From positions 1-64,000 of the forward strand of contig NZ_VIFM01000027.1 in NCBI RefSeq assembly GCF_006636215.1: a DNA stretch of 64,000 nt. Reading direction: 5' to 3'. The position numbers and the translations under genes are program-made. Origin of the DNA: Myxococcus llanfairpwllgwyngyllgogerychwyrndrobwllllantysiliogogogochensis. GTDB taxonomy: Bacteria; Myxococcota; Myxococcia; Myxococcales; Myxococcaceae. The stretch's first letter is position 1. Every line of letters begins with the position of its first letter. The notes under the pieces are model-generated. The model had not been told where the DNA came from. It saw only the letters and a program-made list of their open reading frames with translations, and searched no databases. Shown one piece after another: positions 52,066 to 60,844 of this stretch.

Positions 52066-53319
52066 TCAACGTCGAGACCCGAGGCAGGCCGTGACCGCCG
52101 CGGCCAGGTTCGACGCTCGCGGTTCGCCAATCCGGAATGACCAGTGGTTCATGACGTAACCGAAGCCGACACCCGCATCGGGGTCGGCGAAGCCCACCGA
52201 GCCACCGGAGCCGGGGTGACCGAACGACCCGGGACCGACAAGGGGCATCGGCGGGCAGGCCCGCCAGAACCCGAGTGACATGTAGAAGGAGCGGTTGGCC
52301 GGGACGTCCAGTCCTGGCGGCAGCCCGTTCATCTTCGTCTTGTCGGTGTGGACGACGGTCATCTTTTCGACCGTCGCCGGATTCAGCAGCCGCACGCCGT
52401 CGACCTCGCTCACCGTGGCCGCATACATCCGCGCCAGCGAGTGAGCGTCCGAGAACATGTTCCCGAAGGGGAACTCAGCGGCGCGGAAGGCACGCGTGTT
52501 CATGTAGCCGCTGGTGTGGTCGAAAGCGCCGCCGAGCTGCCCGGCCCGTTCTTGCACGGAGCCCGGCCCCCACACTGCGCTCATCCAGGCGATGACCGTG
52601 TTTCTATCGAGGCCGGTGGTCTCGATCATCCCGGCGGTCAACTCCTCCATCGTGAACGGAGCGGCGTACTCGACCCGCGCCACCCTTCCCTCTTGCTCTT
52701 CGGGCAGCCCAATCCACGCGCTCAGCCCGAGCGGGGCGGCGACCTCGTCCGCGAAGAAGGTGCCGAGCGACTTGCCGGTGATCCTCCGCACGACCTCCCC
52801 GACCAGGAACCCGAAGGTCATGCCGTGGTAGACGTGCTCGGTGCCCGGCGGCCACTCCGGCTTCTGCGCCTCGAGCGCCCGGATGACCGGATGCCAGGCG
52901 CAGGCGTCCTCGAAGGTCAGCGGACCATCGACGACCGGCAGACCGGCCTGGTGTGAGAGCAGCCAGCGCACCGGGATATGCTCCTTGCCGGCGGCGCCGA
53001 ACTCCGGCCAGTACTTGACCACCGGAGCGTCCAGATCGAGCTCGCCGCGCTGTGCCAGCAGATGGGCGCAGATCGCCGTAGCCCCCTTGGTCGTGGATGC
53101 GACCAACGCGATGGTGTCCTTGTTCCACGGACGCTTCGCCTCGCGCTCCGCGAGGCCGCCCCACAGGTCGACGACGGGACGGCCGTCCACGTAGACGCAG
53201 CATGCCGCGCCGACCTCGCCAGGGGTCCCCTCGAAGTTCGCCCGGAAGACATCGGCCACTTTCCCCCAGCCATCCTCGACGTGCCCCTGCACTACGGTTC
53301 CGCTTGTCGTGTCCAACAT
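52066..53319 (-). CDS. class C beta-lactamase-related serine hydrolase / esterase
   Basis: 417 residues from ATG 53319 (AAGGAAG upstream). No clear signal peptide, so probably cytoplasmic. S-x-x-K is STTK in IALVASTTKGATAICAHLL; the Tyr motif is YHG in TEHVYHGMTFGFLVGEVVRRITGKS; the C-terminal motif region is FGHPGSGGSVGFADPDAGVGFGYVMN (HPG). This is the EstB/LACTB-like pattern. Convergent with the aldo/keto reductase gene, 100 bases apart. Confidence 0.9.
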   Translation of the reverse strand: MLDTTSGTVVQGHVEDGWGKVADVFRANFEGTPGEVGAACCVYVDGRPVVDLWGGLAEREAKRPWNKDTIALVASTTKGATAICAHLLAQRGELDLDAPVVKYWPEFGAAGKEHIPVRWLLSHQAGLPVVDGPLTFEDACAWHPVIRALEAQKPEWPPGTEHVYHGMTFGFLVGEVVRRITGKSLGTFFADEVAAPLGLSAWIGLPEEQEGRVARVEYAAPFTMEELTAGMIETTGLDRNTVIAWMSAVWGPGSVQERAGQLGGAFDHTSGYMNTRAFRAAEFPFGNMFSDAHSLARMYAATVSEVDGVRLLNPATVEKMTVVHTDKTKMNGLPPGLDVPANRSFYMSLGFWRACPPMPLVGPGSFGHPGSGGSVGFADPDAGVGFGYVMNHWSFRIGEPRASNLAAAVTACLGSRR

Positions 53320-53570
53320 GACGCACTTCCTTTCGAGAGGGTCTGAAACGCATTGCTTGCGCAGCGCCGCGACACGACGCATGGAGTCGTGCTTCGCGAG
53401 CTGACGTCGCAAATCCGTTGCTGCTTGTGTTTCGAGCGCGCGGTGAGTCGTGATGACGCCAATGCCTGTCCGAGCACGGGCTCGACGGCCTTCTCGCTCG
53501 GCGTGGGTGCGCTGGCAGCGGCGAGGAAATCGTTACAAACGCAGCACGTGGATGACGTGCTGTATTGCCA

Positions 53571-53930
53571 TCAAGCGCCCTTCGCCTCTTCTTCCGCGGC
53601 GCGCGCGATGGCGTCGGTCAGCCGTTCCCGCTCCCGGACAATCCACTGTCCCCTCGGATAGTTCAGGACGAAGGTCTCGATGAACTCCACGGGGTCTTCC
53701 CCGACAATCTGGCGGACGGGAGTCCGGTTCGCCGCGCTCTGTTCAAACAGGTCGACGAGGTCCACATAAATCGCGGTCCCGTCACCCCCCGTTCCAAAGT
53801 ACATCAGGTAGCGCTCCAGGGCTTCGACCGCCGTGCGATAGCTCGGGGGAAGTTGTTTCGCGCGTGCCTTGTACTGTCGCCATTGCCTTTTGTCGCCGAT
53901 CACCTTCGAGATAAGCATTGAGATGAACAT
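53571..53930 (-). CDS. DUF1048 family protein
   Basis: 119 residues from ATG 53930 (AAGGAGG upstream). All-helical: SKVIGDKRQWRQYKARAKQLPPSYRTAVEALERYLMYFG, then VDLVDLFEQSAANRTPVRQIVGEDPVEFIETFVLNYP. Matches DUF1048, which is usually encoded directly after a PadR regulator; here the PadR stop and this start are one base apart. The family's role is unknown. Confidence 0.88.
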   Translation of the reverse strand: MFISMLISKVIGDKRQWRQYKARAKQLPPSYRTAVEALERYLMYFGTGGDGTAIYVDLVDLFEQSAANRTPVRQIVGEDPVEFIETFVLNYPRGQWIVRERERLTDAIARAAEEEAKGA

Positions 53931-53931
53931 G

Positions 53932-54261
53932 TCATCCGCCTCCTTTATGGAGTTGTTCGAGCCGTTCGGTGAGGAAGCTCCACGTCCGCCAGAACTCCTC
54001 GAGATAGGCCTGTCCCTGCTCGTTGAGTGAATACACCTTCCGCGGCGGCCCCTTCTCGGACGGGACCTTCTCCACGTCCACCAGGCCGCGCAGCTCGAAC
54101 CGGACGAGCAGCGCATAGACGGTGCCCTCGGCGATGTCGGTGAAGCCCATCTCCCGCAACCGCACCGTGATTTCGTACCCGTACGCCGACCGCGCGGACA
54201 GGATCGCCAGGACGATGCCCTCCAGCGTGCCCTTGAGCATCTCCGTCATCTGCTTGCCCAC
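53932..54261 (-). CDS. PadR-family transcriptional regulator
   Basis: 109 residues from GTG 54261. Winged HTH: MLKGTLEGIVLAILSARSAYGYEITVRLREMGFTDIAEGTVYALLVRFELRGLVDVEKVPSEKGPPRKVYSLNEQGQAYLEEFWRTW, typical of the short PadR subgroup. Two palindromes just upstream (54281-54311) are the likely autoregulatory operator. First gene of a two-gene unit with DUF1048. Confidence 0.93.
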   Translation of the reverse strand: MGKQMTEMLKGTLEGIVLAILSARSAYGYEITVRLREMGFTDIAEGTVYALLVRFELRGLVDVEKVPSEKGPPRKVYSLNEQGQAYLEEFWRTWSFLTERLEQLHKGGG

Positions 54262-54280
54262 GAACCGCTCCTCGAACTAC

Positions 54281-54311
54281 TCAGTGATACTGACTACCGG
54301 TACTTAGTACC
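54281..54311. promoter_or_regulatory. candidate PadR operator, two inverted repeats
   Basis: TCAGT-GAT-ACTGA (54281-54293) and GGTACT-T-AGTACC (54299-54311) lie 20-50 bases upstream of the padR-like start. Both are perfect dyads in an AT-richer patch, as expected for a dimeric winged-HTH repressor. Confidence 0.55.
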
Positions 54312-54458
54312 ACAGAATAGCGGGAATGCAAGCCCACCTTCCCGACCGGTCGCCGCACGCCTTCATGCGAGGGCCCGCTCATGACGCTCAAGCTTCGGCT
54401 GTATGGCCTTGCCAATTTCGACCTGTTGCGTCGCGCACCGTCTGAACAGGGGATCACT

Positions 54459-55088
54459 TCACGAAGCCACGAGCTCGCGCGCCTGGAGCCGTCTGCGCGA
54501 GATGAGGTAGGCCACGCCGAGGTTGGGGACCCAGCAGAGCCAGGCGACGGTTCTATAGGCCGACATGAAGTCGCCCAGGGTGGGAATCAGGATGGGCATC
54601 CAGAGCCTCAGCGTGACCGCCCCGAAGCAGGCGGCATAGCTGTAGGTCATCATGAGCCGGTGCTCCTCGATGCGCCGGCTCCTGATGAGCCGATAGGCGG
54701 AGACCGTCGTATAGAGCCAGACGAGGCCCAGGCTGACGAAGCCCGACGCGGCGATGACGCCACCGGTGGCGAAGAAGCCGACGTAGGCCCCTGAGAGCCC
54801 GCTCAGGAGGGCCGCTCCGACGTAGAGCTTTCCAAGGAGCCGGTGTGCGCCTGGGCGCTTGAGTCGCAGTCTCTCGACGAACTGGGTCCAGCCGATGGCC
54901 AGCGCGAGTCCTCCCAGGGCGATGTGCGTGTAGAAGGCCGCGTTCCAGACGGGGTCGGCCAGGAGCGCGCTGCTCTTCAAGCCACGGATTCCGAAGTTCG
55001 AGGCCGCGAGGAAGTAGCTGCCGGGATAGAGGCCCACGGCCAGACAGAGGGCGGCGAAGAGGACCCAGCATGCCTTGCTTGCCATCAT
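54459..55088 (-). CDS. DUF2306 membrane protein
   Basis: 209 residues from ATG 55088. About six transmembrane helices: ACWVLFAALCLAVGLYPGSYFL, AFYTHIALGGLALAIGWTQFVERLRLKRPGAHRLLGKLYVGAALLSG, GGVIAASGFVSLGLVWLYTTVSAYRLI and the RRIEEHRLMMTYSYAACFGAVTLRLW block. The HRLLGK and EEHR..M motifs with conserved His match DUF2306. Function unknown. The open frame upstream runs through tRNA-like DNA and is not coding. Confidence 0.85.
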   Translation of the reverse strand: MMASKACWVLFAALCLAVGLYPGSYFLAASNFGIRGLKSSALLADPVWNAAFYTHIALGGLALAIGWTQFVERLRLKRPGAHRLLGKLYVGAALLSGLSGAYVGFFATGGVIAASGFVSLGLVWLYTTVSAYRLIRSRRIEEHRLMMTYSYAACFGAVTLRLWMPILIPTLGDFMSAYRTVAWLCWVPNLGVAYLISRRRLQARELVAS

Positions 55089-55172
55089 GGAGACTCGGGG
55101 TTCGGAGTGGGGAGGCACGGCGCGTGAGATGAAACACCAGAACCCCCGTGCCGTGCTCCTCGGACCGGCTCC

Positions 55173-55199
55173 TCGGGTTCGAATCCCGTCGGGGCAACC
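55173..55199 (+). other. tRNA 3'-end-like fragment
   Basis: CGGG-TTCGAAT-CCCG (55174-55188) forms a T-arm with a consensus TTCGAAT loop, followed by TCGGGGCAACC, which looks like an acceptor 3' strand. No matching 5' acceptor strand, D-arm or anticodon arm exists in the preceding 80 bases, so it is not a functional tRNA. It could be a tRNA-derived attachment-site remnant. Confidence 0.35.
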
Positions 55200-55391
55200 T
55201 GGCAAGCCCCGCAACCTCAAGGAGTTGCTGGGCTTTTCCTTGGCCCCCGGTTCCACCTGTGCCCTCGGCGTGCCCCTCTGCACCTCTCGCCGGGAGGGGC
55301 ACGGTCGTTTTCATGCAACGGTTTCGCCCGGCCTGTCTCTTCCCGTCAGGAGGGGGCGTTCATGCCCCCCATGACTCCTCGGGGCGACGAC

Positions 55392-55757
55392 ATGAAGGCG
55401 ACGACGCGGTACCTGGTGCTTCTCTCCATGCTGGTGGTGGGCTGTGGCGGCTCGAACAAAGACGATGGGGACGATGACACCCAGTCATTCCCAGAGACCC
55501 TGGAGTGTGGCGACACCAGTTGCAAGCGCGCCACGCAATACTGCGCGACCATCGTCACGGCGGAGACGACCCACATGTGTCTGAACAAGAAGGAGAGCTG
55601 CAAGGGTTGCGACTGCGTGAACCTGGACACAGACCTCACCGCCCAGACCGGGCGCCAGGACTGCACCGCGACCGCCCGGCTCGATGTGTACTTCTCCTGT
55701 GCCTATTACGATGATGTGGACTACATCAAGACCTCCTGCACCGTACGCGCGCGCTGA
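55392..55757 (+). CDS. small cysteine-containing lipoprotein
   Basis: 121 residues from ATG 55392. Signal MKATTRYLVLLSMLVVGC with a good lipobox, acidic linker (GGSNKDDGDDDTQ), then a domain with about ten cysteines (LECGDTSCKRATQYCATIV, CLNKKESCKGCDCVN, QDCTATARLDVYFSCAYYDDVDYIKTSC). The E.G.TSC....YC pattern is common in myxobacterial small exported proteins. Function unknown. Confidence 0.72.
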   Translation: MKATTRYLVLLSMLVVGCGGSNKDDGDDDTQSFPETLECGDTSCKRATQYCATIVTAETTHMCLNKKESCKGCDCVNLDTDLTAQTGRQDCTATARLDVYFSCAYYDDVDYIKTSCTVRAR

Positions 55758-55858
55758 GAGCATCAGACGGATACACAGGGAAGAGGCCCGTCCCCGACGA
55801 CATCTTCTTCGTTGGGGAGCTCGCGTCGACGACCACGAGCCGCGAGTAGGAGAACAAC

Positions 55859-56392
55859 GTGCCTCCACCGATTCAAGTCACCTTGGTTCCCCATGACCCG
55901 CGCTGGGCAGAAGCCGCCGCCGCGGAGGCCAGGTCCCTCGCGGACGCGCTAGGCCCCGTCGTTCTGCGGGTCCATCACGTCGGCTCGACGGCCATCCCTG
56001 GCATCTCCGCGAAGCCCATCCTCGACCTCATCCCCGTGGTCACGTCGGTGGACGAGCTCGACAAGCACCAGGGCGTGCTCCAGGCGCTCGGCTATGCGGT
56101 GTGGGGAGAGCTCGGTCTCCCAGGCCGGCGCTACTGCACGAAGGACGACCCGAGGACCCGAGAGCGCCTCGTCCAACTCCACTGCTATGCCGACGGCTCT
56201 CGGGAGATCTCTCGGCACCTCGCGTTCCGCGACTACCTGCGTGAACGGCCGAGCGTCGCCCGCGAATACGACGACGAGAAGGCGCGATGTCAGCGCCTTC
56301 ATCCAAACGACTCGCACGCCTACAGCGATTGCAAGAACGCCTGGATCAAGCGCATCGAGGCCGAGGCGCTCGCCGTCTACCAGACGCGCTGA
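55859..56392 (+). CDS. GrpB family protein (UPF0157 nucleotidyltransferase-like)
   Basis: 177 residues from GTG 55859 (AGGAGAAC upstream). Signature HHVGSTAIPGISAKPILDLIPVV (G-S-T-A and D of the polymerase-beta-like fold), then RERLVQLHCYADGSREISRHLAFRDYLRERPSVAREYDDEKARC. Complete. The natural role of GrpB proteins is not settled. A hairpin follows at 56404. Confidence 0.92.
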   Translation: MPPPIQVTLVPHDPRWAEAAAAEARSLADALGPVVLRVHHVGSTAIPGISAKPILDLIPVVTSVDELDKHQGVLQALGYAVWGELGLPGRRYCTKDDPRTRERLVQLHCYADGSREISRHLAFRDYLRERPSVAREYDDEKARCQRLHPNDSHAYSDCKNAWIKRIEAEALAVYQTR

Positions 56393-56707
56393 ACGACGCG
56401 GGGCCTCACGAATCATACGACCGTGAGGGTCCTGGTTCGGCGGGGAACGCCTCGGCCTCCTCGCCAAAGGAAGACCCTCTTGGGTTGACCTCCGACCGAG
56501 TGGCGTCCCTCTTCCTCCTTCGCTCCTGCTCGCCTTTTACACACGGACAGGAACACGGCCCCGCCGCATGGCCGGCGACAACTACGACGATGTGAACGCG
56601 TTCGTCAGGTTGAGCCCATCGGAGCGCAATAGTTGTCATCAAATGGAACGAGCAGTTGCCGCTGAAGCGGTGGTCGTTAAATCATGCGCCAACTCCAGGG
56701 GGCCTGC
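56393..56707. other. 315-base intergenic region before the GH5 gene
   Basis: Contains the GrpB terminator-like hairpin (56404-56428) and an AT-richer stretch (56630-56690) that may hold the promoter of the GH5 gene. No gene seen. Confidence 0.4.
56404..56428 (+). terminator. hairpin after the GrpB gene
   Basis: CCTCACG (56404-56410) pairs with CGTGAGG (56422-56428), 11-base loop, 12 bases after the stop. Confidence 0.45.
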
Positions 56708-58903
56708 ATGGGACGACCATCGGTTTCGCGAAAGTGTTTGTACGTTCTTCTGGGAAGTATCTTCACCCTTGGCGCTGCATGTGCTCCGCCTTCGAGCGAA
56801 GAAGCGGGCCTGACCGCAAGCGACCTGCTGATGGAAGCACCCGCTTCGAGCACGGACAGGCTGTTGCTCCTGCCTGCGCTGAACACCTCCTACCAGACGG
56901 TGTTGTATGACGATGCCGTCACGCCAGGTTGGGATGCCGGCTACAGTTGGGGCAACGTCTCCCATGGTTCGACGACGAGCATCAAGGCCTACGGCGCTTC
57001 GTCGATGCAGGTCACCTCCGCCGCCGACAGCGCCCTTGCGCTGGGAGCTGACGGTCAGTCGTTCTCGACAAATACCTACACGGCGGTGAGCTTCGCCATC
57101 CATCGGGGCACCGCGAACCTGACGGCAATCAAGAACCTCAAGCTCATCGTGAGCCAGGAGGGCGTCGATGGAAACGGGGGCGTCGCCATCGGCAACTACG
57201 CCAGCCCGAGCTTCGACGCCCTGGGCGCGGGTGAATGGACTCGCGTCACCATCCCGATGAGCGCGCTCAAGGGCTCGCTGACCACCTTCAACAAGCTCAC
57301 GCTCATGGCGCAGACCGCGGTCAACTACGGCATCGATGGCATCGCCATCGAGATTCCGCAGCTGCCCGCGCTCGACACCTCCACCATGACGGTCCTGTAT
57401 AACGATGCGGTCGCGTCCGGTTGGAGCACCGGCTACAGCTGGGGCGGCACCACGCTCGCACCCGACACGGCCAGCAGGGCCTATGGCACCACGTCCATGA
57501 AGGTGACGGCGCCAGCCAACAGTGCCCTGGCCTTGGGCGCGGTCGGAGCCAGCCTTCCGGTCGCCAACCACGTCGCCGTGAGCTTCGCCATCAACCCGGG
57601 CACTTCAAACCTCACGGCCATCCAGGCCCTCAAGGTCATCGTGAGCCAGGAGGGTGTCGACGGGAATGCGGGTGTCGCCATCAGCGCCTATGCGAATCCG
57701 AGCCTGGGTTCCCTGCCGCCGGGGCACTGGACGCGCGTCAGAATCCCGATGAGTGCGCTCAAGGGAGCGTTGACGACCTTCAACAAGCTCACCATCCAGA
57801 GCGCCACGGCGGTGGTCTACGGGGTCGACGGAATCGTCCTGGAGAATGACACCACGAATCCGCCGACCGGCCTGGGGAAGACCTATCCCACCGGCGTGGC
57901 CTATCGCGGAATCAACCGCGCCGGGATGGAGTACGGCAACGACTGGGGCGGCTGGACCGGCCAGACCTTTTACGAGATGCCGTCGTCGACCCAGATCACC
58001 GCGGAGCTCGCATACTACAAGGGTAAGGGCTTCAACCTGATTCGCCTGCCAATCTCCTGGGAGCGCCTCCAGCACACGCTCCTGGGCCCGCTGAATACGG
58101 CGTATTCGAACGGCATGATGAATTACATCAACCTGGCGACGGCCCAGGGCTTCACCCTTGTGCTCGACCTGCACAACTACAATCGTTATGCGACGGGCGC
58201 GTTCGATGGCGCGGGAAATCAGACGGGGAACTACGTCCAACGCGTCATCGGAGACGGGACGCTGACTGTGAACCATCTCACCGACGTCTGGACGAAGCTC
58301 GCGAATCTGGTGAAGACGAACCCCAAGGTCATCCTGAACCTCATGAACGAGCCGCATGATCTCCCGATGACGTCGACCACCTGGTTCTCAGGGATTCAGA
58401 CGGTCATGAACGCCGTGCGCGCGACGGGTTCAACCCAGTTGATCCTGGTTCCCAACACGCGCGCATCGGACGTGGGGCACTGGCACACCTGGGCTCCGGG
58501 TGGAGGTCCGCTCGACTCGGTCGCGGCCCTCTCCATCACGGACAGCGCCAACAACTACGCCTTCGACATGCATTCGTATTACCCGGAAGGCTACGGCAGC
58601 AACGATGAGTCGTCCTACGGCGCTCAGCTCACGGCGGTCACCCACTGGGCGAGAACCCACGGCAAGAAGCTGTTCCTGTCCGAGATGGGGATAGGAATCC
58701 ACGAGTCTTTCGCGCAGCCCCAGATTACGAACGCGCTCACGTTCATGAACAACAACAGCGACGTGTGGATCGGTTGGTCTCCGTGGGATTTGACCCACTG
58801 GCAGCTCACCACCAACAATCATACGGCCGACTACACGACCAACGGAATCACGCCCATCAACTGGTACTCCGCCTTCTTGACCGCGAACTTCCTCGCGTTG
58901 TGA
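56708..58903 (+). CDS. GH5-family glycoside hydrolase (cellulase-like) with duplicated N-terminal module
   Basis: About 731 residues. Lipoprotein-type signal RKCLYVLLGSIFTLGAAC. Two tandem ~165-residue beta-sandwich modules follow; both contain TVLY(D/N)DAV, G..SW, YG..SM(Q/K)VT, LK(L/V)IVSQEGVDGN and W(T)RV.IPMSALKG.LTTFNKLT, and look like carbohydrate-binding domains from a recent duplication. The C-terminal ~330 residues are a GH5 barrel: GINRAGMEYGNDWGG, LIRLPISWERLQ, the acid/base Glu in LNLMNEPHD, DMHSYYPEG and the nucleophile Glu in LFLSEMGIG. Predicted extracellular beta-glucan or cellulose hydrolysis. ATG 56708 is preferred over 56684 for RBS and signal length. Confidence 0.92.
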   Translation: MGRPSVSRKCLYVLLGSIFTLGAACAPPSSEEAGLTASDLLMEAPASSTDRLLLLPALNTSYQTVLYDDAVTPGWDAGYSWGNVSHGSTTSIKAYGASSMQVTSAADSALALGADGQSFSTNTYTAVSFAIHRGTANLTAIKNLKLIVSQEGVDGNGGVAIGNYASPSFDALGAGEWTRVTIPMSALKGSLTTFNKLTLMAQTAVNYGIDGIAIEIPQLPALDTSTMTVLYNDAVASGWSTGYSWGGTTLAPDTASRAYGTTSMKVTAPANSALALGAVGASLPVANHVAVSFAINPGTSNLTAIQALKVIVSQEGVDGNAGVAISAYANPSLGSLPPGHWTRVRIPMSALKGALTTFNKLTIQSATAVVYGVDGIVLENDTTNPPTGLGKTYPTGVAYRGINRAGMEYGNDWGGWTGQTFYEMPSSTQITAELAYYKGKGFNLIRLPISWERLQHTLLGPLNTAYSNGMMNYINLATAQGFTLVLDLHNYNRYATGAFDGAGNQTGNYVQRVIGDGTLTVNHLTDVWTKLANLVKTNPKVILNLMNEPHDLPMTSTTWFSGIQTVMNAVRATGSTQLILVPNTRASDVGHWHTWAPGGGPLDSVAALSITDSANNYAFDMHSYYPEGYGSNDESSYGAQLTAVTHWARTHGKKLFLSEMGIGIHESFAQPQITNALTFMNNNSDVWIGWSPWDLTHWQLTTNNHTADYTTNGITPINWYSAFLTANFLAL

Positions 58904-58909
58904 GCAGAG

Positions 58910-58955
58910 GCATCGAGACGGCGGGGCCTGTGAATGGTCCCGCCGGACTCGATGC
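58910..58955. terminator. two-part hairpin between convergent genes
   Basis: GCATCGAG (58910-58917) pairs with CTCGATGC (58948-58955), and GGCGGG (58920-58925) with CCCGCC (58939-58944), forming one interrupted stem 7 bases after the GH5 stop. It could serve both GH5 and the convergent azoreductase. Confidence 0.6.
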
Positions 58956-58975
58956 GGAAGCCCGGCGAACCTCCG

Positions 58976-59653
58976 TCACTGTGCGAGGCGCAGCAGCCGG
59001 GCCACGAGGACATCGACTTGTTCCTCCGCGTGGGCGATGGAGCGCTCGAGCCGCTCACCGCCATACTCGTCGTATTCGACCGCCACGGAGTCCATGTCCG
59101 TGATGCCGATGTAGCCGAACGCGGTGCGGATGCTCGGCTCGACATGGTTCATGGCCTCGAGTCGTTCGCCGCGGCCATAGCCGAAGTCGCCGCGCGAGCT
59201 CAGGATGACGAGCTTCTTGCGCGCTTCGGTCAGCAGGGGCCAGTAGGGCTCGCCGGGCCGTGAGCGGTCGAACCCGAAGGTGCGGCCCACTCGGATGATG
59301 TTGTCGATGTACGCCTTGAACTGCGCCGGCACGTTGAAGTTGTACATGGGCACGCCCGCGACGATGAGGTCCGCGTCGAGCAGCTCATCCACCAGCGCGT
59401 CGCTCTCCGCGAGCACGTCCGTCATCCACGGTTCCCGCTTCGCGGGAGCAGTGAACGCCGCGTGAATCCACCGTCCCGTCACGGGAGTGGGAGGTGCCTG
59501 CCCGACGTCCCGGTAGACGACCGTGTCGCCCGGACGGCTTGCCCGCCAGCGCGCGACGAAGCGGGAGGACAGCCGGCGCGTATGTGAGCCATGAGGCACC
59601 TGCTCGGACCCACCCGGGCGAGCGCTCGAATCGAGATGAAGGATTTTGACCAT
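58976..59653 (-). CDS. FMN-dependent NADH-azoreductase / NAD(P)H dehydrogenase (quinone)
   Basis: 225 residues from ATG 59653. Flavodoxin-like fold: KILHLDSSARPGGSEQVPHGSHTRRLSSRFVARW (FMN phosphate loop), DLIVAGVPMYNFNVPAQFKAYIDNIIRVGRTF (the P-M-Y-N-F signature of AzoR), and LVILSSRGDFGYG. Two-electron reduction of quinones or azo compounds in the cytosol. Divergent from the LysR gene at 59797, its probable regulator. Confidence 0.93.
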   Translation of the reverse strand: MVKILHLDSSARPGGSEQVPHGSHTRRLSSRFVARWRASRPGDTVVYRDVGQAPPTPVTGRWIHAAFTAPAKREPWMTDVLAESDALVDELLDADLIVAGVPMYNFNVPAQFKAYIDNIIRVGRTFGFDRSRPGEPYWPLLTEARKKLVILSSRGDFGYGRGERLEAMNHVEPSIRTAFGYIGITDMDSVAVEYDEYGGERLERSIAHAEEQVDVLVARLLRLAQ

Positions 59654-59756
59654 GGGGTGTCTCCAATAGGGTTCCGGTTGAGTCGCGCTCATCCATGGCG
59701 CGGACCGGACACGAAGAGAGATAGAGGCTGGTCACTCCCCTGACAAACGCGTATTC

Positions 59757-59773
59757 CTCAGGCGATGGCTGAG
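59757..59773. promoter_or_regulatory. inverted repeat in the azoreductase/LysR divergent promoter
   Basis: CTCAG-N7-CTGAG lies in the 143-base gap between the two starts. Its size fits the palindromic recognition half-sites of LysR proteins. Inference from position and symmetry only. Confidence 0.4.
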
Positions 59774-59796
59774 CCTGATTCATCCATGGGTGCTTC

Positions 59797-60747
59797 ATGA
59801 GGGACCTCCCACCGCTGTCGGCGCTTCGGGCCTTCGAGGCGGCCGCACGGCATCTCAGCTTCAAGAACGCCGCGGACGAACTCGCGGTGACCCCCACTGC
59901 CATCAGCCACCAGGTCCGTCAGCTGGAGGAGTGGCTGGGGCTGCGGCTCTTCGAACGGCACATCCGTCGCGTGGTCCTGACGAAAGAGGGGGCGGAGCTC
60001 TTCCCGTCGCTGAGGGAGGGCTTTGACACCATGGTCCGTGGGGTCGAAGCGCTCAGGACGCCCTCCGCCCAGGAGCTCCTCACGCTCTCGTCCACGGTCG
60101 CCTTCACGTCGAAGTGGTTGGTGCCGCGCGTGCCCGCGTTCCGGGCCGCGTGCCCTGGCCTGGACCTGCGGCTTCATGCCTCCGATGAGACCGTGGACTT
60201 GCGGGCGGGAGGAGTGGACCTGGCCATCCGCTATGGCCGGGGGGCGCATGCGGGGCTGCGCTCGGAGTTGCTGTTTCAGGACCGCTTCGCGCCTGTGTGC
60301 AGTCCGCGCTTGGGGGTGCGCGGACGGGAGGACCTCGGCCACCATCCACTCATCCACTTCGAGTGGCACCACGTCGAGGATGCGACTCCGACCTGGAACC
60401 GGTGGTTCGCCAGCGCGGGCGGACGGTACCGCGCCCCGAACGGCGAGCTGCGATTCTCCGACGAGTCTCACGCCATCCAGGCGGCTGTCGCGGGGCAGGG
60501 CATCGCGCTCGTCAGCCTCGTGCTCGTGGCGGAGGAGCTGGCCAGCGGGGCGCTCGTGCAGCCATTCGGGCCGGAGCTGGAGGGCTTCGCGTATCACCTC
60601 GTCTACCCGGACACGCCACGCCACGCCGAGCGGTTGGGCCCCTTGCGTCAGTGGTTGCTCGCCGAAGCGAAGGTGCTCGAGGCGCGGGCGTCCGGCGTTC
60701 GGCGCCCGGCACGCACGCGGAAGCCGGGCACCTCCCGCCGGCGCTGA
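59797..60747 (+). CDS. LysR-family regulator (GcvA-like)
   Basis: 316 residues. HTH LSALRAFEAAARHLSFKNAADELAVTPTAISHQVRQLEEWLGLRLFER is the GcvA subgroup signature; the effector domain (LTLSSTVAFTSKWLVPRVPAFRAACPGLDLRLHASDETVDL) is complete. The C-terminal tail is basic (RRPARTRKPGTSRRR). Divergent from the azoreductase. Confidence 0.93.
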   Translation: MRDLPPLSALRAFEAAARHLSFKNAADELAVTPTAISHQVRQLEEWLGLRLFERHIRRVVLTKEGAELFPSLREGFDTMVRGVEALRTPSAQELLTLSSTVAFTSKWLVPRVPAFRAACPGLDLRLHASDETVDLRAGGVDLAIRYGRGAHAGLRSELLFQDRFAPVCSPRLGVRGREDLGHHPLIHFEWHHVEDATPTWNRWFASAGGRYRAPNGELRFSDESHAIQAAVAGQGIALVSLVLVAEELASGALVQPFGPELEGFAYHLVYPDTPRHAERLGPLRQWLLAEAKVLEARASGVRRPARTRKPGTSRRR

Positions 60748-60844
60748 GTCCTCGTCAGACCTTCTCCTGCCAGAGGAACCCATGTTCACCACAAGTCCCC
60801 CGCCCCGGGGCGTCCTGGGGCAAGAGGCAAGCACCCAGGCGGGC

